DNA of 64,000 nucleotides from DTU098 sp964498525 (lineage in GTDB: Bacteria; Bacillota; Desulfotomaculia; Desulfotomaculales; Pelotomaculaceae), in assembly GCA_964498525.1 (NCBI GenBank), contig CAZCGU010000001.1:186001-250000 (forward strand), in the 5' to 3' direction. Shown piece by piece: positions 9,033 to 17,736 of the stretch. Numbering within the stretch: position 1 is the first letter of the stretch; the number at the start of each line of letters is the position of its first letter. The position numbers and the translations under genes are program-made. Under the pieces are notes generated by a model, which saw only the letters and a list, made by a program, of their open reading frames with translations, did no database searches and was not told the DNA's origin.

Positions 9033-9971
9033 ATGTACCTTTATCAGCACTGGCACAACCTCAAGGAAAAACACAAAAATCTTGTGGTTGGCCTTGGGAA
9101 CTTCGACGGATTGCATCTAGGGCATCAAAAGCTGATTTCTGAAGTGCTATCCCTGGCGGACCAACTTGAAGGGGAAACATCAATATTCACTTTTCATCCC
9201 CACCCCCTCGCAGTGTTGAACCCGGACAACAGTCCCCCTCTTCTGTTGTCACAAGAATCAAAACAAAGGCTTATGGCCCGTCTGGGCATCGACCTGCTCC
9301 TGATGGTGCCCTTCGATCTGGCTTTTGCCGGCATGTCCCCATCGGACTTTGTTAAAAAAGTCATTTACGGTGGATTGGGGGCCAGCGCCATTGTGGTCGG
9401 ATATAATTATACATTTGGCTACCGCGGTCAGGGAACACCGGACTTGCTGCAAGAACTGTCAAAGGTTTACGGTTACCGGGTCAAGATCGTTCCACCCATT
9501 AAGGTTGACGGGAAAACCGTAAGCAGTACTTTAATCAGGAGTCTCCTGGAGAAAGGTGAAGTGGCGGAGGCCGCCAAATACCTGGGTTATTATCCATTTA
9601 TTGAAGGACCGGTGGTAACCGGTGACCGGCGCGGCGGCAGCCTGCTGGGATTTCCAACAGCCAACATAGATCTTGATGATTCGATCCTGGTTCCTTCCAA
9701 TGGTGTCTATTTGTCAAGGGCCGAGATTATGGGAAATTCCTATCTTGGTTTGGCAAACATCGGTGTCAAACCAACATTTCAGGTCAAGAAAAGGAATATT
9801 GAGGTGCACCTTTTGGATTTTTGCCAGGATCTCTACGGAAAATCAATGAGAATAAACTTAATCCAGAAATTGCGGGAAGAAAAAAGATTCCAAACCCCAT
9901 CTGACCTGATCAAACAAATTGAGAAGGATATCCTGGAAGCAAAGGTGACCTGGTCGAGAATCAAAGAATAA
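9033..9971 (+). CDS. ribF: Bifunctional riboflavin kinase / FMN adenylyltransferase
   Basis: RibF phosphorylates riboflavin to FMN and adenylylates FMN to FAD. The N-terminal nucleotidyltransferase domain has GNFDGLHLGHQKLI and a later SSTLIRSLLEKGEV. The C-terminal kinase domain has DRRGGSLLGFPTANI and GVYLSRAEI. ATG 9033 follows AGGAGG at 9017-9022; an upstream TTG at 8997 overlaps truB and is less likely. The 312-residue length fits. It is the last gene of the rimP operon; a new promoter follows. Flavins it makes would serve the FAD subunit and ETF encoded downstream, though that is only an observation. Confidence 0.94.
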   Translation: MYLYQHWHNLKEKHKNLVVGLGNFDGLHLGHQKLISEVLSLADQLEGETSIFTFHPHPLAVLNPDNSPPLLLSQESKQRLMARLGIDLLLMVPFDLAFAGMSPSDFVKKVIYGGLGASAIVVGYNYTFGYRGQGTPDLLQELSKVYGYRVKIVPPIKVDGKTVSSTLIRSLLEKGEVAEAAKYLGYYPFIEGPVVTGDRRGGSLLGFPTANIDLDDSILVPSNGVYLSRAEIMGNSYLGLANIGVKPTFQVKKRNIEVHLLDFCQDLYGKSMRINLIQKLREEKRFQTPSDLIKQIEKDILEAKVTWSRIKE

Positions 9972-10009
9972 AACGGGAATTAGCCTAATACAATTTTGAG
10001 TAGGCAACG

Positions 10010-10038
10010 TTTACACGAGCCCCAGATTATGTTACAAT
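10010..10038 (+). promoter_or_regulatory. Sigma-A promoter upstream of the small gene pair and rpsO
   Basis: TTTACA (10010-10015) and TACAAT (10033-10038) are 17 bases apart, with an extended -10 TGT in front of TACAAT. The predicted start near 10045 leaves a leader of roughly 115 bases before the reading frame at 10160. I see no convincing riboswitch or terminator in that leader. Confidence 0.7.
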
Positions 10039-10159
10039 GTACGAGTTAAACGCCCAGAAAACAAAGGCATTTCTTCTTACGGGTCGATCATGCAGGGTGT
10101 TATTGCAGCTGCAAAACATCTTAGCTTCATCTTAAATATATGGGGGGAGGCGTTCAACC

Positions 10160-10387
10160 ATAGGTGTTCCAAAGTTCGACTCCAATGAGGAAGAGATTAA
10201 AAAATGGCTCAATCATATCGCCCTGATCTGCTTGAGCGAAGAATTCCAAACCTTGAAAACAGAATTGGAAAAAATCTATCTCCAATCGGACGTGGAAAAT
10301 TTCAGGTTGACCGCTTTTCAGGATGCGCTATATGCCTTTTTAGCCCAGGAGGAAGATGAACGGGTCCTGGTGACCCAAACCCATTAG
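10160..10387 (+). CDS. Small acidic protein of unknown function (ATA start)
   Basis: A 75-codon frame encodes an acidic protein rich in Glu, with blocks such as SNEEEIKKWLNHIALICLSE and FLAQEEDERVLVTQTH. It has no in-frame ATG, GTG or early TTG. The reading frame instead begins at ATA 10160, nine bases after a perfect GGGGGAGG (10143-10150). It ends at a TAG that overlaps the AGGAG of the next gene, so the two are translationally linked. I do not recognise the family. An acidic small protein coupled to a basic DUF4258-like protein would fit an antitoxin-toxin layout, but this is inference. Confidence 0.6.
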   Translation: MGVPKFDSNEEEIKKWLNHIALICLSEEFQTLKTELEKIYLQSDVENFRLTAFQDALYAFLAQEEDERVLVTQTH

Positions 10388-10399
10388 GAGTTAAGCGGC

Positions 10400-10621
10400 A
10401 TGAGGGTTATTATCACGGAGCACGCCAGCAAGCGCCTGAGGGACATGAGGCAGGACAAGATCTTGATTTCAGATATAATTAATGCGGCCAGCGGAATTCC
10501 CGGGCGCATTCCAACTGCCACCCGGTTCAGGGGGTTTCTGGCCAAATCGGGAAGGGTTTTCGACATTGTTTCCAAGGATATTACAGGCGGGCGCCTGGTA
10601 ATAACTATCATTGGAAAATAA
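10400..10621 (+). CDS. DUF4258-like small basic protein
   Basis: The 73-residue protein looks like DUF4258/RelE-superfamily-related small proteins: an N-terminal ITEHASKRLRDMRQDKI with the H-x4-R pattern, a helix SDIINAA, and C-terminal strands FDIVSKDITGGRLVITIIG. ATG 10400 follows AGGAG (10386-10390), which overlaps the stop of the upstream small gene. Members of this family are sometimes toxins of toxin-antitoxin pairs, but housekeeping roles are also possible. It lies directly upstream of rpsO with no terminator visible between them. Confidence 0.6.
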   Translation: MRVIITEHASKRLRDMRQDKILISDIINAASGIPGRIPTATRFRGFLAKSGRVFDIVSKDITGGRLVITIIGK

Positions 10622-10708
10622 CTTTTAAAAAACTGTAAGCTAGGGAATACGTTCTCCGGCGGTTAACTTGGCTTGCAGCGCTTACGCTAAGAAAAGGAGG
10701 TGAGCACC

Positions 10709-10978
10709 ATGGCTTTAACCACGGAACAGAAACTAAACGTTATAACCAAATATAAGCTCCACGATAACGACACGGGTTCCCCGGAAGTACAAGTGGCTAT
10801 TTTGACGGAAAGGATCAACACCCTTACAGAGCACTTAAAGCTTCACAAGGGCGATCATCATTCCCGCCGGGGGTTATTAAAAATGGTTGGTCAGCGAAGG
10901 TCTATGCTCAATTATTTAAGAGACCGCCACTTCGACAGATACCGTGCTTTAATTGAAAAGCTTGGCTTGCGCAAATAA
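10709..10978 (+). CDS. rpsO: 30S ribosomal protein S15
   Basis: S15 is a primary 16S rRNA-binding protein of the platform. The 89-residue product matches the family throughout: DTGSPEVQVAILTERINTLTEHLK, HHSRRGLLKMVGQRRSMLNYL and the end RYRALIEKLGLRK. ATG 10709 follows AAAAGGAGG (10692-10700). A GTG at 10700 overlaps that ribosome binding site and is rejected. It precedes pnp as in most bacteria. Confidence 0.97.
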   Translation: MALTTEQKLNVITKYKLHDNDTGSPEVQVAILTERINTLTEHLKLHKGDHHSRRGLLKMVGQRRSMLNYLRDRHFDRYRALIEKLGLRK

Positions 10979-10987
10979 TATTTGCGA

Positions 10988-11010
10988 AGAAGCGGGTATG
11001 GCCCGCTTCT
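10988..11010 (+). terminator. rpsO-pnp intergenic hairpin
   Basis: AGAAGCGGG (10988-10996) pairs perfectly with CCCGCTTCT (11002-11010) around a five-base loop. Only a weak T-rich tail (TGTCAT) follows, so it may be a leaky terminator, an attenuator or an RNase processing site between rpsO and pnp. Confidence 0.6.
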
Positions 11011-11031
11011 TGTCATATCCGGGGGCGTGTG

Positions 11032-11060
11032 TATTTTTTAGAATAGTAGAAGGATATAAT
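11032..11060 (+). promoter_or_regulatory. Possible pnp promoter
   Basis: A consensus TATAAT at 11055-11060 lies 64 bases before the pnp start, within an AT-rich stretch. The -35 position reads TATTTT and is poor. The call rests on the -10 alone. Confidence 0.4.
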
Positions 11061-11123
11061 ATTAAAATGTAGAAATAGTTATTTTTATGGATTTTTTTTC
11101 TAGTTAGGAGGTTTACCCTTAAT

Positions 11124-13328
11124 ATGTCTGCTTCTCCCTTAATTAAGAAAGAACTGATTATTGGCGGCCGCCCTATGATTCTTGAAAGCGGACGGCTGGC
11201 AAAACAGGCTGGTGGGGCGGTTTTCGTCCGGTACGGGGATACCGTAGTTTTAGTAACAGCAACTATAGCCAGTAATATCAGGGCGGGTATTGACTTTTTT
11301 CCCTTGACAGTGGATTACGAGGAAAGGTTTTATGCTGTTGGTAAAATCCCGGGGGGGTTTATAAAAAGAGAAGCCCGCCCCAGCGAGAAGGCCATTTTAT
11401 CCGGCAGGCTCATCGACAGGCCAATCAGACCATTATTTCCAAAGGAAATCCGTAATGAAGTTCAAGTCATCGCCACCGTCATGTCAGTAGACCAGGACCA
11501 TGCCCCGGAAATTGCCGCTATGGTCGGCGCCTCCGCAGCGTTGCATATCTCCGAAATACCGCTCCAGTACCCAATTGGCGGTGTTATTGTCGGTAGGGTT
11601 GACGGGCAATTTGTGATCAATCCTAACCTGGCCCAAACTGAACAAAGCGACCTGCACCTTGTGGTTGCGGGTACCAAAGAAGCTGTTATGATGGTTGAGG
11701 CCGGCGCCAGGGAAGTACCAGAACAGGTTATGCTGGAAGCCATTGCCTTTGGTCATGCTGCTGTCAGGGGAATAGTGGAATTTATCGAGGAATACCGGGA
11801 AGAAGCCCTGCAAAAGGGTCTGGCCAGGGAAAAAATGCTTTTTGAAATACCCCTTCCCGACCCGGACATGCTTGAGGTCATAAGAACCACAGCTACCGGG
11901 AAAATAGATGCGGCGCTCAGGCGCTGTACTCAGGAAAGGCTTTCCAAACATGACCGGGATACCTATCTGGACAGCCTCAAAGACGAGCTTTTACAAGGGT
12001 TTCTGGAGCAGTATCCGGAAGATGAAAGCGCTGTCAGACAACAGCTGAACACCATCGAAAAGGATCTTGTGCGGCGGATGATTGTCCAGGAAAATCTGCG
12101 CATCGACGGCCGTTCCTTAAATGAAGTCCGGCCCATCTCGGTGGAAGTGGGGGTACTGCCCCGTCCCCACGGCAGCGGCCTGTTTACCCGGGGCCAAACG
12201 CAAATCCTTTCGGCTGTAACCCTGGGTACCATTTCGGAAGAACAGATCCTGGACGGACTGGGTGTGGAGGAATCCAAGAGATTCATGCACCATTATAACT
12301 TTCCCCCTTTCAGTGTGGGCGAGACCAGGCCCATGCGCTCCCCCGGACGCAGGGAGATCGGCCACGGGGCGCTGGCAGAACGGGCGCTGGCGGCTGTTAT
12401 TCCCGCTGAAGAAGAATTTCCTTACACCATCAGAATTGTATCTGAAGCCCTGGAATCCAACGGTTCCACTTCCATGGGGAGTGTTTGCGGCAGTTGCCTG
12501 GCCTTAATGGATGCCGGCGTTCCAGTCAGTGCACCGGTGGCCGGTATAGCAATGGGATTGATTAAAGAAGAAAATAATTACAGGGTACTAACGGATATTC
12601 AGGGTTTCGAAGATCATCTGGGAGACATGGACTTCAAAGTGGCCGGTACAATGGAAGGGATCACCGCTCTTCAGATGGACGTAAAAATCCCTGGCATTGG
12701 TCCGGAAGTGTTTGAACAAGCCTTGACCCAGGCTCACGAAGGCCGCCTGGAGATCATGAAAAAAATGTTGGACGTTATTCCCTCGCCAAGGCCGGAATTA
12801 TCCCCCCACGCACCCCGGATAATTCACACCACCATTGACCCGGATAAGATCAGGGATGTCATCGGGCCGGGCGGTAAAATTATCAAAAAAATTGTTGAAG
12901 AAACAGGCGCGGATATTGACATTGAGGATGACGGCAGGGTTTTTATCGCGGCTGTGGACCAGGAGAAAGGGAAAAGAGCCCTGGAAATCATCGAAATCCT
13001 CACCAAGGAAGTCCAGGCCGGTGAACTGTACAACGGCAGGGTTGTTAAAATAACGGATTTTGGTTGTTTTGTGGAAATCATTCCCGGTGTAATGGGGCTG
13101 TCCGGCAAGGAAGGTCTTGTCCATATATCCCAGCTAGCCCATCACAGGGTCAACCGGGTGGAAGATGTCGTTAAAGAAGGGGATATGATCCTGGTAAAAG
13201 TTATCGGCTACGATAATCAAGGCCGCTTAAAGCTCTCCAAGAAGGAAGCTTCACCCCCTCCGGAGGGTACGCCCCCAAAAGAGGACAGGCCTGGAAGACC
13301 GCACAGGCGCAGGAATACAACCCATTAA
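11124..13328 (+). CDS. pnp: Polyribonucleotide nucleotidyltransferase (PNPase)
   Basis: PNPase is a phosphorolytic 3'-5' exoribonuclease of the RNA degradosome. The 734 residues show two RNase PH domains (about 10-215 and 320-540) joined by a helical segment. A KH domain has GPGGKIIKKI (about 578) and an S1 domain with FGCFVEIIPGVMGLSGKEGLVH follows. The C-terminal 30 residues are a Pro/Arg-rich basic tail. AGGAGG precedes the ATG by 11 bases. The gene ends at a strong terminator, after which the catabolic cluster begins; in Bacillus ylxY would follow here. Confidence 0.97.
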   Translation: MSASPLIKKELIIGGRPMILESGRLAKQAGGAVFVRYGDTVVLVTATIASNIRAGIDFFPLTVDYEERFYAVGKIPGGFIKREARPSEKAILSGRLIDRPIRPLFPKEIRNEVQVIATVMSVDQDHAPEIAAMVGASAALHISEIPLQYPIGGVIVGRVDGQFVINPNLAQTEQSDLHLVVAGTKEAVMMVEAGAREVPEQVMLEAIAFGHAAVRGIVEFIEEYREEALQKGLAREKMLFEIPLPDPDMLEVIRTTATGKIDAALRRCTQERLSKHDRDTYLDSLKDELLQGFLEQYPEDESAVRQQLNTIEKDLVRRMIVQENLRIDGRSLNEVRPISVEVGVLPRPHGSGLFTRGQTQILSAVTLGTISEEQILDGLGVEESKRFMHHYNFPPFSVGETRPMRSPGRREIGHGALAERALAAVIPAEEEFPYTIRIVSEALESNGSTSMGSVCGSCLALMDAGVPVSAPVAGIAMGLIKEENNYRVLTDIQGFEDHLGDMDFKVAGTMEGITALQMDVKIPGIGPEVFEQALTQAHEGRLEIMKKMLDVIPSPRPELSPHAPRIIHTTIDPDKIRDVIGPGGKIIKKIVEETGADIDIEDDGRVFIAAVDQEKGKRALEIIEILTKEVQAGELYNGRVVKITDFGCFVEIIPGVMGLSGKEGLVHISQLAHHRVNRVEDVVKEGDMILVKVIGYDNQGRLKLSKKEASPPPEGTPPKEDRPGRPHRRRNTTH

Positions 13329-13374
13329 ACACAAATTCTAATTAACTTCACCTTTATGTCCGCCAAGAAGCACC

Positions 13375-13400
13375 AAAAAACCTCGTAATTGAGGTTTTTT
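13375..13400 (+). terminator. Rho-independent terminator after pnp
   Basis: AAAAAACCTC (13375-13384) pairs with GAGGTTTTTT (13391-13400) around GTAATT, giving a ten-base stem ending in a T run. The sequence from here to 13599 holds no recognisable sigma-54 site or gene; TTG 13600 has an AAGGTG ribosome binding site. Confidence 0.9.
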
Positions 13401-13599
13401 ATTTGCCCGCTCCGGGATACGGGGTCAATTTCCTATTTTAATTATTCGCGGGAAGTGATACACTACTAATGGTTCAAGTACTATTATCGCAATCGGTGAG
13501 GCAACCGGTAGTTTTTGCCATCACATTATATTGTTCTTCCCGAAGAAGCGCCTGAGTTTATTTTGCTATATTACATTGCATTGATAAGAAGGTGATGTT

Positions 13600-13875
13600 T
13601 TGATCAAGGCAATAGTTATGGATGAAAAGGATAATGTGGCAACTGCTTTGTGTGAGTTAAGCGAGGGCTCAAGACCTGTTATTATTGGATTTAACTACAA
13701 GCGGGGCATCGTGGTTAAATCCAATATTCCCTTTGGTCACAAATTTGCATTGTGTAAGCTGCCGAAAAATACGCACATTATTAAATATGGCGAAGTAATA
13801 GGTGTTAGCACTTCATTTATTGAAGCCGGAGAATATGTCCATGTGCATAATGTAGAAAGTTTAAGGGGCGTCTAA
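13600..13875 (+). CDS. UxaA-family small subunit (SAF domain), copy 1
   Basis: This 91-residue SAF-domain protein is the detached N-terminal part of the UxaA (altronate/galactarate dehydratase, sulfolactate sulfo-lyase) family. Motifs include NVATALCELSEGS, VVKSNIPFGHKFAL and KYGEVIGVSTSFIEAGEYVHVHN, the last carrying the typical HxHN end. The start is TTG 13600 with AAGGTG eight bases earlier. It is about three quarters identical by eye to the second copy at 17956. It probably forms a complex with the large subunit encoded next. Substrate unknown: split small/large organisation is known for SuyAB, but neighbours do not point to sulfolactate. Confidence 0.85.
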   Translation: MIKAIVMDEKDNVATALCELSEGSRPVIIGFNYKRGIVVKSNIPFGHKFALCKLPKNTHIIKYGEVIGVSTSFIEAGEYVHVHNVESLRGV

Positions 13876-13966
13876 ATAAGTATTAATTAACAGATAGATT
13901 AAATGCTAAATTTGTTGAGTGATGTTCGACACCGTTGCCATAAAGTACAATGGGGGAAGTGTAAGG

Positions 13967-15127
13967 ATGAGTTTTTTTGGTTTCAGAAGGCCGGACAATT
14001 CCATAGGAATAAGAAATTATTTGGGGGTAATCTCCTGCTCAGTATGCGCCAATGAACTTGCCCACCGGATAGCCAGTAATTTGAATGGCGCCGTCGCCTT
14101 TACCCATAATCAAGGATGCTGTCAACTAAACCAGGATTTGTTGATAGTTTCCAGAACCCTGGTTTCCCTGGCGTACAATCCCAATCTATTTGGTATGATT
14201 TTTGTAAGCCTGGGCTGCGAGAATATCGACGTTGACAACATCGTTTATCTTGCCAAACAAACAGGGAAACCCGTTGCCCAAATCAATATTTGGTCCGAAG
14301 GCGGCTTGACCCTGAGCATATCACAGGGGGTATTTATTGGTCAGAAAATGATTGGTGACGCTTCCAGAATAAAACGGGTTGAAGCTTCCCTTGCGGATTT
14401 GATGATAGGTTTAAAATGCGGTTCATCAGACTCAACTTCAGGTCTTATTTCAAATCCTTCCATTGGGATTATATCGGACAAACTTATTGAGAGGGGAGGC
14501 ACAGTAGTATTTGGGGAGGTTTCTGAATTTATTTTTGCGGAGAATCTTATTTCTAAAAGAGGGGAAACAGAAGAAATATGCGGGGATATCCGGAATCTGA
14601 TAGTCCGCACCAAGGACAGAATTAATACCAATGACACTAATTACAGCAAAGACCAGAAAGCCTTGCTCAATCATGATATCGGCCTGACAACAATGGAGGA
14701 AAGGGCACTTGGATTTATCTCCAAATGCGGTAATCAAAAAATAAAAAAAGTATATCGTTACGGGGATCGGGTTACGGAGACAGGGTTGAACCTTATCGAC
14801 TTTCCGGGGAGGGAACCGGAAGCCTTAACGGCGCTTGCTGCCGCCGGGTGCCAATTAATCCTGCTTACCACGGGTACCGGTGATCCGCACGGTTTTCCCT
14901 TTGTGCCCGTTTTAAAAATCACAGCCAATGAAAAAACTGCGTACAGGTTAGAGGATTGCATAGACTTAAATATCTCTTATGTAACTGAAGGTTTGTATGA
15001 TCTAACTCAATCCAGCAACTTGATTTACAACGAGATAATTAGCGTTGTTAATGGCAAAATGACCAAATCTGAAATTAACCGTTATCATTCTTTTATGGGA
15101 ATCCCCACAAACGGATTGGTGGTTTAA
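13967..15127 (+). CDS. UxaA-family large subunit, copy 1
   Basis: The large, catalytic part of a UxaA-family lyase/dehydratase. Conserved elements are GIRNYLGVISCSVCANELA, HNQGCCQLNQDL, GLKCGSSDSTSGLISNP, the LIDFPGREPEALTALAAAG segment and TTGTGDPHGFPFVPVLKITA. Cysteines in CCQ and KCGSSD are candidates for the metal or Fe-S site used by this family. ATG 13967 is chosen over 13919 because MSFFGFRRPDNSIGIRNYL aligns with the second copy's MKFYGYHRKNGSVGIRNYL. It would eliminate water (or sulfite) from a hydroxy acid; the acid is unknown. Confidence 0.82.
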   Translation: MSFFGFRRPDNSIGIRNYLGVISCSVCANELAHRIASNLNGAVAFTHNQGCCQLNQDLLIVSRTLVSLAYNPNLFGMIFVSLGCENIDVDNIVYLAKQTGKPVAQINIWSEGGLTLSISQGVFIGQKMIGDASRIKRVEASLADLMIGLKCGSSDSTSGLISNPSIGIISDKLIERGGTVVFGEVSEFIFAENLISKRGETEEICGDIRNLIVRTKDRINTNDTNYSKDQKALLNHDIGLTTMEERALGFISKCGNQKIKKVYRYGDRVTETGLNLIDFPGREPEALTALAAAGCQLILLTTGTGDPHGFPFVPVLKITANEKTAYRLEDCIDLNISYVTEGLYDLTQSSNLIYNEIISVVNGKMTKSEINRYHSFMGIPTNGLVV

Positions 15128-15225
15128 ATTGCGTCTCTTAAGGAAACAAGACTTTTAGATGATGTTATTTTAAGGGTAAGCAGGCTTTTTGAACCTTTAC
15201 ATTTATTATTGGGGGGGGTTAAAAT

Positions 15226-15612
15226 ATGCAAAATTCAGTTTATAATTCTAAAGTAATCGACCATTTCAAAAATCCCAGGAATATCGGCAGAATGGACGAT
15301 GCGGACGGGGTGGGTGTGTTCGGCGATCCCGCCTGTGGTGACTCTTTAACAATTTATATTAGAATCGTTGACGGTGTCATAGAAAAGATAAGTTTTCTGG
15401 TTTTAGGCTGTGCCGCTGCCATAGCCACCAGCAGTATTTTAATGGAGTTGGCCCAAAAAAAGACTATTGATGAGGCCATGAAGATAACTGAAGAAGATAT
15501 TATTGAAGCCCTGGGCGGCTTGCCGGAAAACAAGAAGCATTGTTCTGTTCTTGGGATCAAGGCGTTGAGGAGTGCCATAGAAGACTATTATTTCAGACAA
15601 ATTGGCGCCTGA
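15226..15612 (+). CDS. IscU/NifU-type iron-sulfur cluster scaffold
   Basis: A 128-residue NifU N-terminal-domain scaffold that assembles Fe-S clusters for transfer to apoproteins. It starts with the family motif VIDHFKNPRNIGRM. Three ligand cysteines are visible in GDPACGDSL, LGCAAAIATSS and KKHCSVLG, with the conserved Asp after the first Cys. No cysteine desulfurase is nearby. Its position just after the UxaA large subunit suggests a dedicated role loading clusters into these lyases or the downstream Mo-hydroxylase, which is inference. An eight-G run (15211 onward) serves as ribosome binding site. Confidence 0.88.
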   Translation: MQNSVYNSKVIDHFKNPRNIGRMDDADGVGVFGDPACGDSLTIYIRIVDGVIEKISFLVLGCAAAIATSSILMELAQKKTIDEAMKITEEDIIEALGGLPENKKHCSVLGIKALRSAIEDYYFRQIGA

Positions 15613-15675
15613 ATAATAAACATATAATTTCCCATTTTTTATTTGTCATTTTATTGCATCTTTTATTCTAAAACT

Positions 15676-15695
15676 CCTGCCCCGCAGGTTTTTTT
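15676..15695 (+). terminator. Terminator after the IscU gene
   Basis: CCTGC (15676-15680) pairs with GCAGG (15684-15688) and is followed by seven T. AAAA upstream of the stem can extend pairing into the T run. It separates the first lyase block from the regulator gene. Confidence 0.65.
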
Positions 15696-15735
15696 GTTTT
15701 GATTGATTTGCGTTTTTTACCCCTCTTGCCTTCCG

Positions 15736-15751
15736 GTGCCTGTTCAGGCAC
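15736..15751. repeat. Perfect inverted repeat GTGCCTG-TT-CAGGCAC
   Basis: GTGCCTG and CAGGCAC are separated by TT, then GTTTTATA follows. It could be a second small terminator or a protein-binding palindrome. It lies about 200 bases upstream of the sigma-54 activator gene. Confidence 0.6.
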
Positions 15752-15831
15752 GTTTTATACCTTGTGCTTCCAAACAAGGATTAAATAATTATCGCCAACT
15801 TTAAAGGGTTTTTTCTGATGACGTCGAAGAT

Positions 15832-15867
15832 TATTCTCATAATAATACTTTGCTTTCTCATATTGAT
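15832..15867 (+). promoter_or_regulatory. Putative activator binding sites upstream of the sigma-54 regulator gene
   Basis: TATTCTCATAATAATAC (15832-15848) and TTTCTCATATTGAT (15854-15867) place their TTCTCAT cores 21 bases apart, two helical turns. The first shares 16 of 17 bases with the site at 17761-17777 upstream of the second lyase block. This is the pattern expected of enhancer sites for the activator encoded directly downstream. Confidence 0.55.
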
Positions 15868-15944
15868 TTTTATATTATTGTCTTAAACCTCATTTCGGCG
15901 TATTAAAGTGAAAATCTTAAAATACAATAGTAGGAGTGCCTAAT

Positions 15945-17648
15945 TTGCTGCCAGAGAACTTAACACATCTGTCTCAAAAAATTATAGAATTGTCCTCAAT
16001 AACGGAAATGGACGTGTGTGTTGTTGATTCAGATTTAATCCGGGTAACAGGCACTGGCAGATACTCCAGTTTAATCAACGAAAAAGCCGGGGACAATTCA
16101 CTCTATAACAGGGTAATTCAAAACAATAAAAAATTTCTGCTGGTAAAACCCCCCGAAGATAAAACATGCAACCTATGCGAATACTTGCAGAACTGTTCAG
16201 GACTTATTTACCTTGCCATGCCCTTCCCAATTAAAAAATACGGTATAGCAGCAATACTGTTGACCGCCACAAAGGACCGTTATAAAAAGGAATTATTAAA
16301 TAATACCTCACTATACGTGCGTTTAGTTGACTTTTTCCAAAAGGAAATTGAAAAGGAAAGTTCAACAGATAATAATCTTTGTTCAATTGAGCCTTACCAC
16401 AAATCAATTCAGGGTCTGATCAATCTGCTTGATAAAAACGTAATGATCACTAAAAATAACGCCATACTATATATTAATAAAGGTTTAAGGGCCTTGACCG
16501 GTTTAAAACAATCCGATAATGACGATGAAATTCGAAACATCTTTAATCTTGGCAATCAAACAGTTCGGGATAAAAGTTTTGTAATGGGTGCTGAAATATC
16601 AGGCCAAACCCGAAACTTTTGCCTGTATCCCCGGAATTTATCTGAAGCAAGTGATTTTAAAATAGTATTTGTTGAACAATTAAACTCTAGTAATGCCGGT
16701 TATTTTAGTAACTTCATATTTAATGGCGCCAGCGCCAGGAAAGCTGTCGACCTCGCCAGGAAAGTATCATGTTCCGATTCCACTGTCCTTTTGGAAGGGG
16801 AAAGCGGCGCAGGTAAAGAAGTCTTTGCCGACGGCATACACTACGAAAGCAACCGGCATGAAGGGGAATTAATCAGGGTTAATTGCGCCGCCATTCCGGA
16901 AACTTTATGGGAAAGCGAATTTTTCGGCTATGTTGACGGGGCATTTACCGGGGCAAGGAAGGGCGGCAAAATTGGAAAGTTTCAGGCGGCCGATAAAGGT
17001 ACCTTATTTCTGGATGAAATAGGGGAAATACCCGTTTCAATGCAGCCAAAACTCCTGAGGGTATTAGAAACCAAAAATATTATTGCTGTTGGGTCCAACA
17101 AGCAAATAGATATTGATGTGCGCATCATAGCCGCCACCAATAGAAATTTGGAGGACATGGTAAAACAGGGGCTGTTCAGACAGGATCTGTATTATAGAAT
17201 TAATGTAATTAAGATTCGCATCCCGCCGCTACGGGAAAGGAAAGAAGACATCATTCCCCTGGCCAATTATTTTATTAAAGGCTTGTTCATGAAGGAAGGG
17301 GGGAGAATTATTGAATTAACTCCGGAAGCCTGCGAACTCCTGATCAACTACCCCTGGCCGGGCAATATAAGGGAACTCAAGAATTGCATTGAGTATTCGG
17401 TTTCTATAACCAACGATACCTACATCACCCCCGAAAACTTGCCGGCGTATATAACTGAAAACAGCAACACCATTCCCTCAAACTTGTGTCATAATATAGA
17501 CAGCATCAGGAATTACGAGTACAACGCCTTGAGAGCCTGCATTGGAACCTATGGCCTGACGGAGAAGGGAAAAAAGGAGATCGAGGAAATCCTGGGTATC
17601 AGCAGAGCAACCTTATATAGAAAATTAAAAAAATATAATTTAAAATAA
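15945..17648 (+). CDS. Sigma-54-dependent transcriptional activator
   Basis: An enhancer-binding protein that opens sigma-54 promoters using ATP. The N-terminal 230 residues form a sensor region with C75-x2-C78-x5-C84 (TCNLCEYLQNC), which may bind metal or sense redox, followed by a PAS-like segment. The AAA+ domain has Walker A GESGAGKE (285-292), the sigma-54 contact loop GAFTGA (332-337), and ATNRNLEDMV. A Fis-type helix-turn-helix closes the protein. TTG 15945 is preferred because TAGGAG (15931-15936) lies eight bases upstream; GTG 15936 overlaps it. It is the likely controller of the surrounding cluster, and the repeats upstream suggest autoregulation. Confidence 0.9.
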   Translation: MLPENLTHLSQKIIELSSITEMDVCVVDSDLIRVTGTGRYSSLINEKAGDNSLYNRVIQNNKKFLLVKPPEDKTCNLCEYLQNCSGLIYLAMPFPIKKYGIAAILLTATKDRYKKELLNNTSLYVRLVDFFQKEIEKESSTDNNLCSIEPYHKSIQGLINLLDKNVMITKNNAILYINKGLRALTGLKQSDNDDEIRNIFNLGNQTVRDKSFVMGAEISGQTRNFCLYPRNLSEASDFKIVFVEQLNSSNAGYFSNFIFNGASARKAVDLARKVSCSDSTVLLEGESGAGKEVFADGIHYESNRHEGELIRVNCAAIPETLWESEFFGYVDGAFTGARKGGKIGKFQAADKGTLFLDEIGEIPVSMQPKLLRVLETKNIIAVGSNKQIDIDVRIIAATNRNLEDMVKQGLFRQDLYYRINVIKIRIPPLRERKEDIIPLANYFIKGLFMKEGGRIIELTPEACELLINYPWPGNIRELKNCIEYSVSITNDTYITPENLPAYITENSNTIPSNLCHNIDSIRNYEYNALRACIGTYGLTEKGKKEIEEILGISRATLYRKLKKYNLK

Positions 17649-17736
17649 CGGCGCCCCTGGGGCGTCCTTACTTTAAAATCAAGTTAAAATATGTTGGAAC
17701 CCCCGCATTTTTACAAATCCCCACCTGCTACAAAGG

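Noticed and set aside
13501..13520. GGTAGTTTTTGC as a sigma-54 promoter for the first lyase pair
   Set aside because: Only eight bases separate GG and GC, too few for sigma-54.
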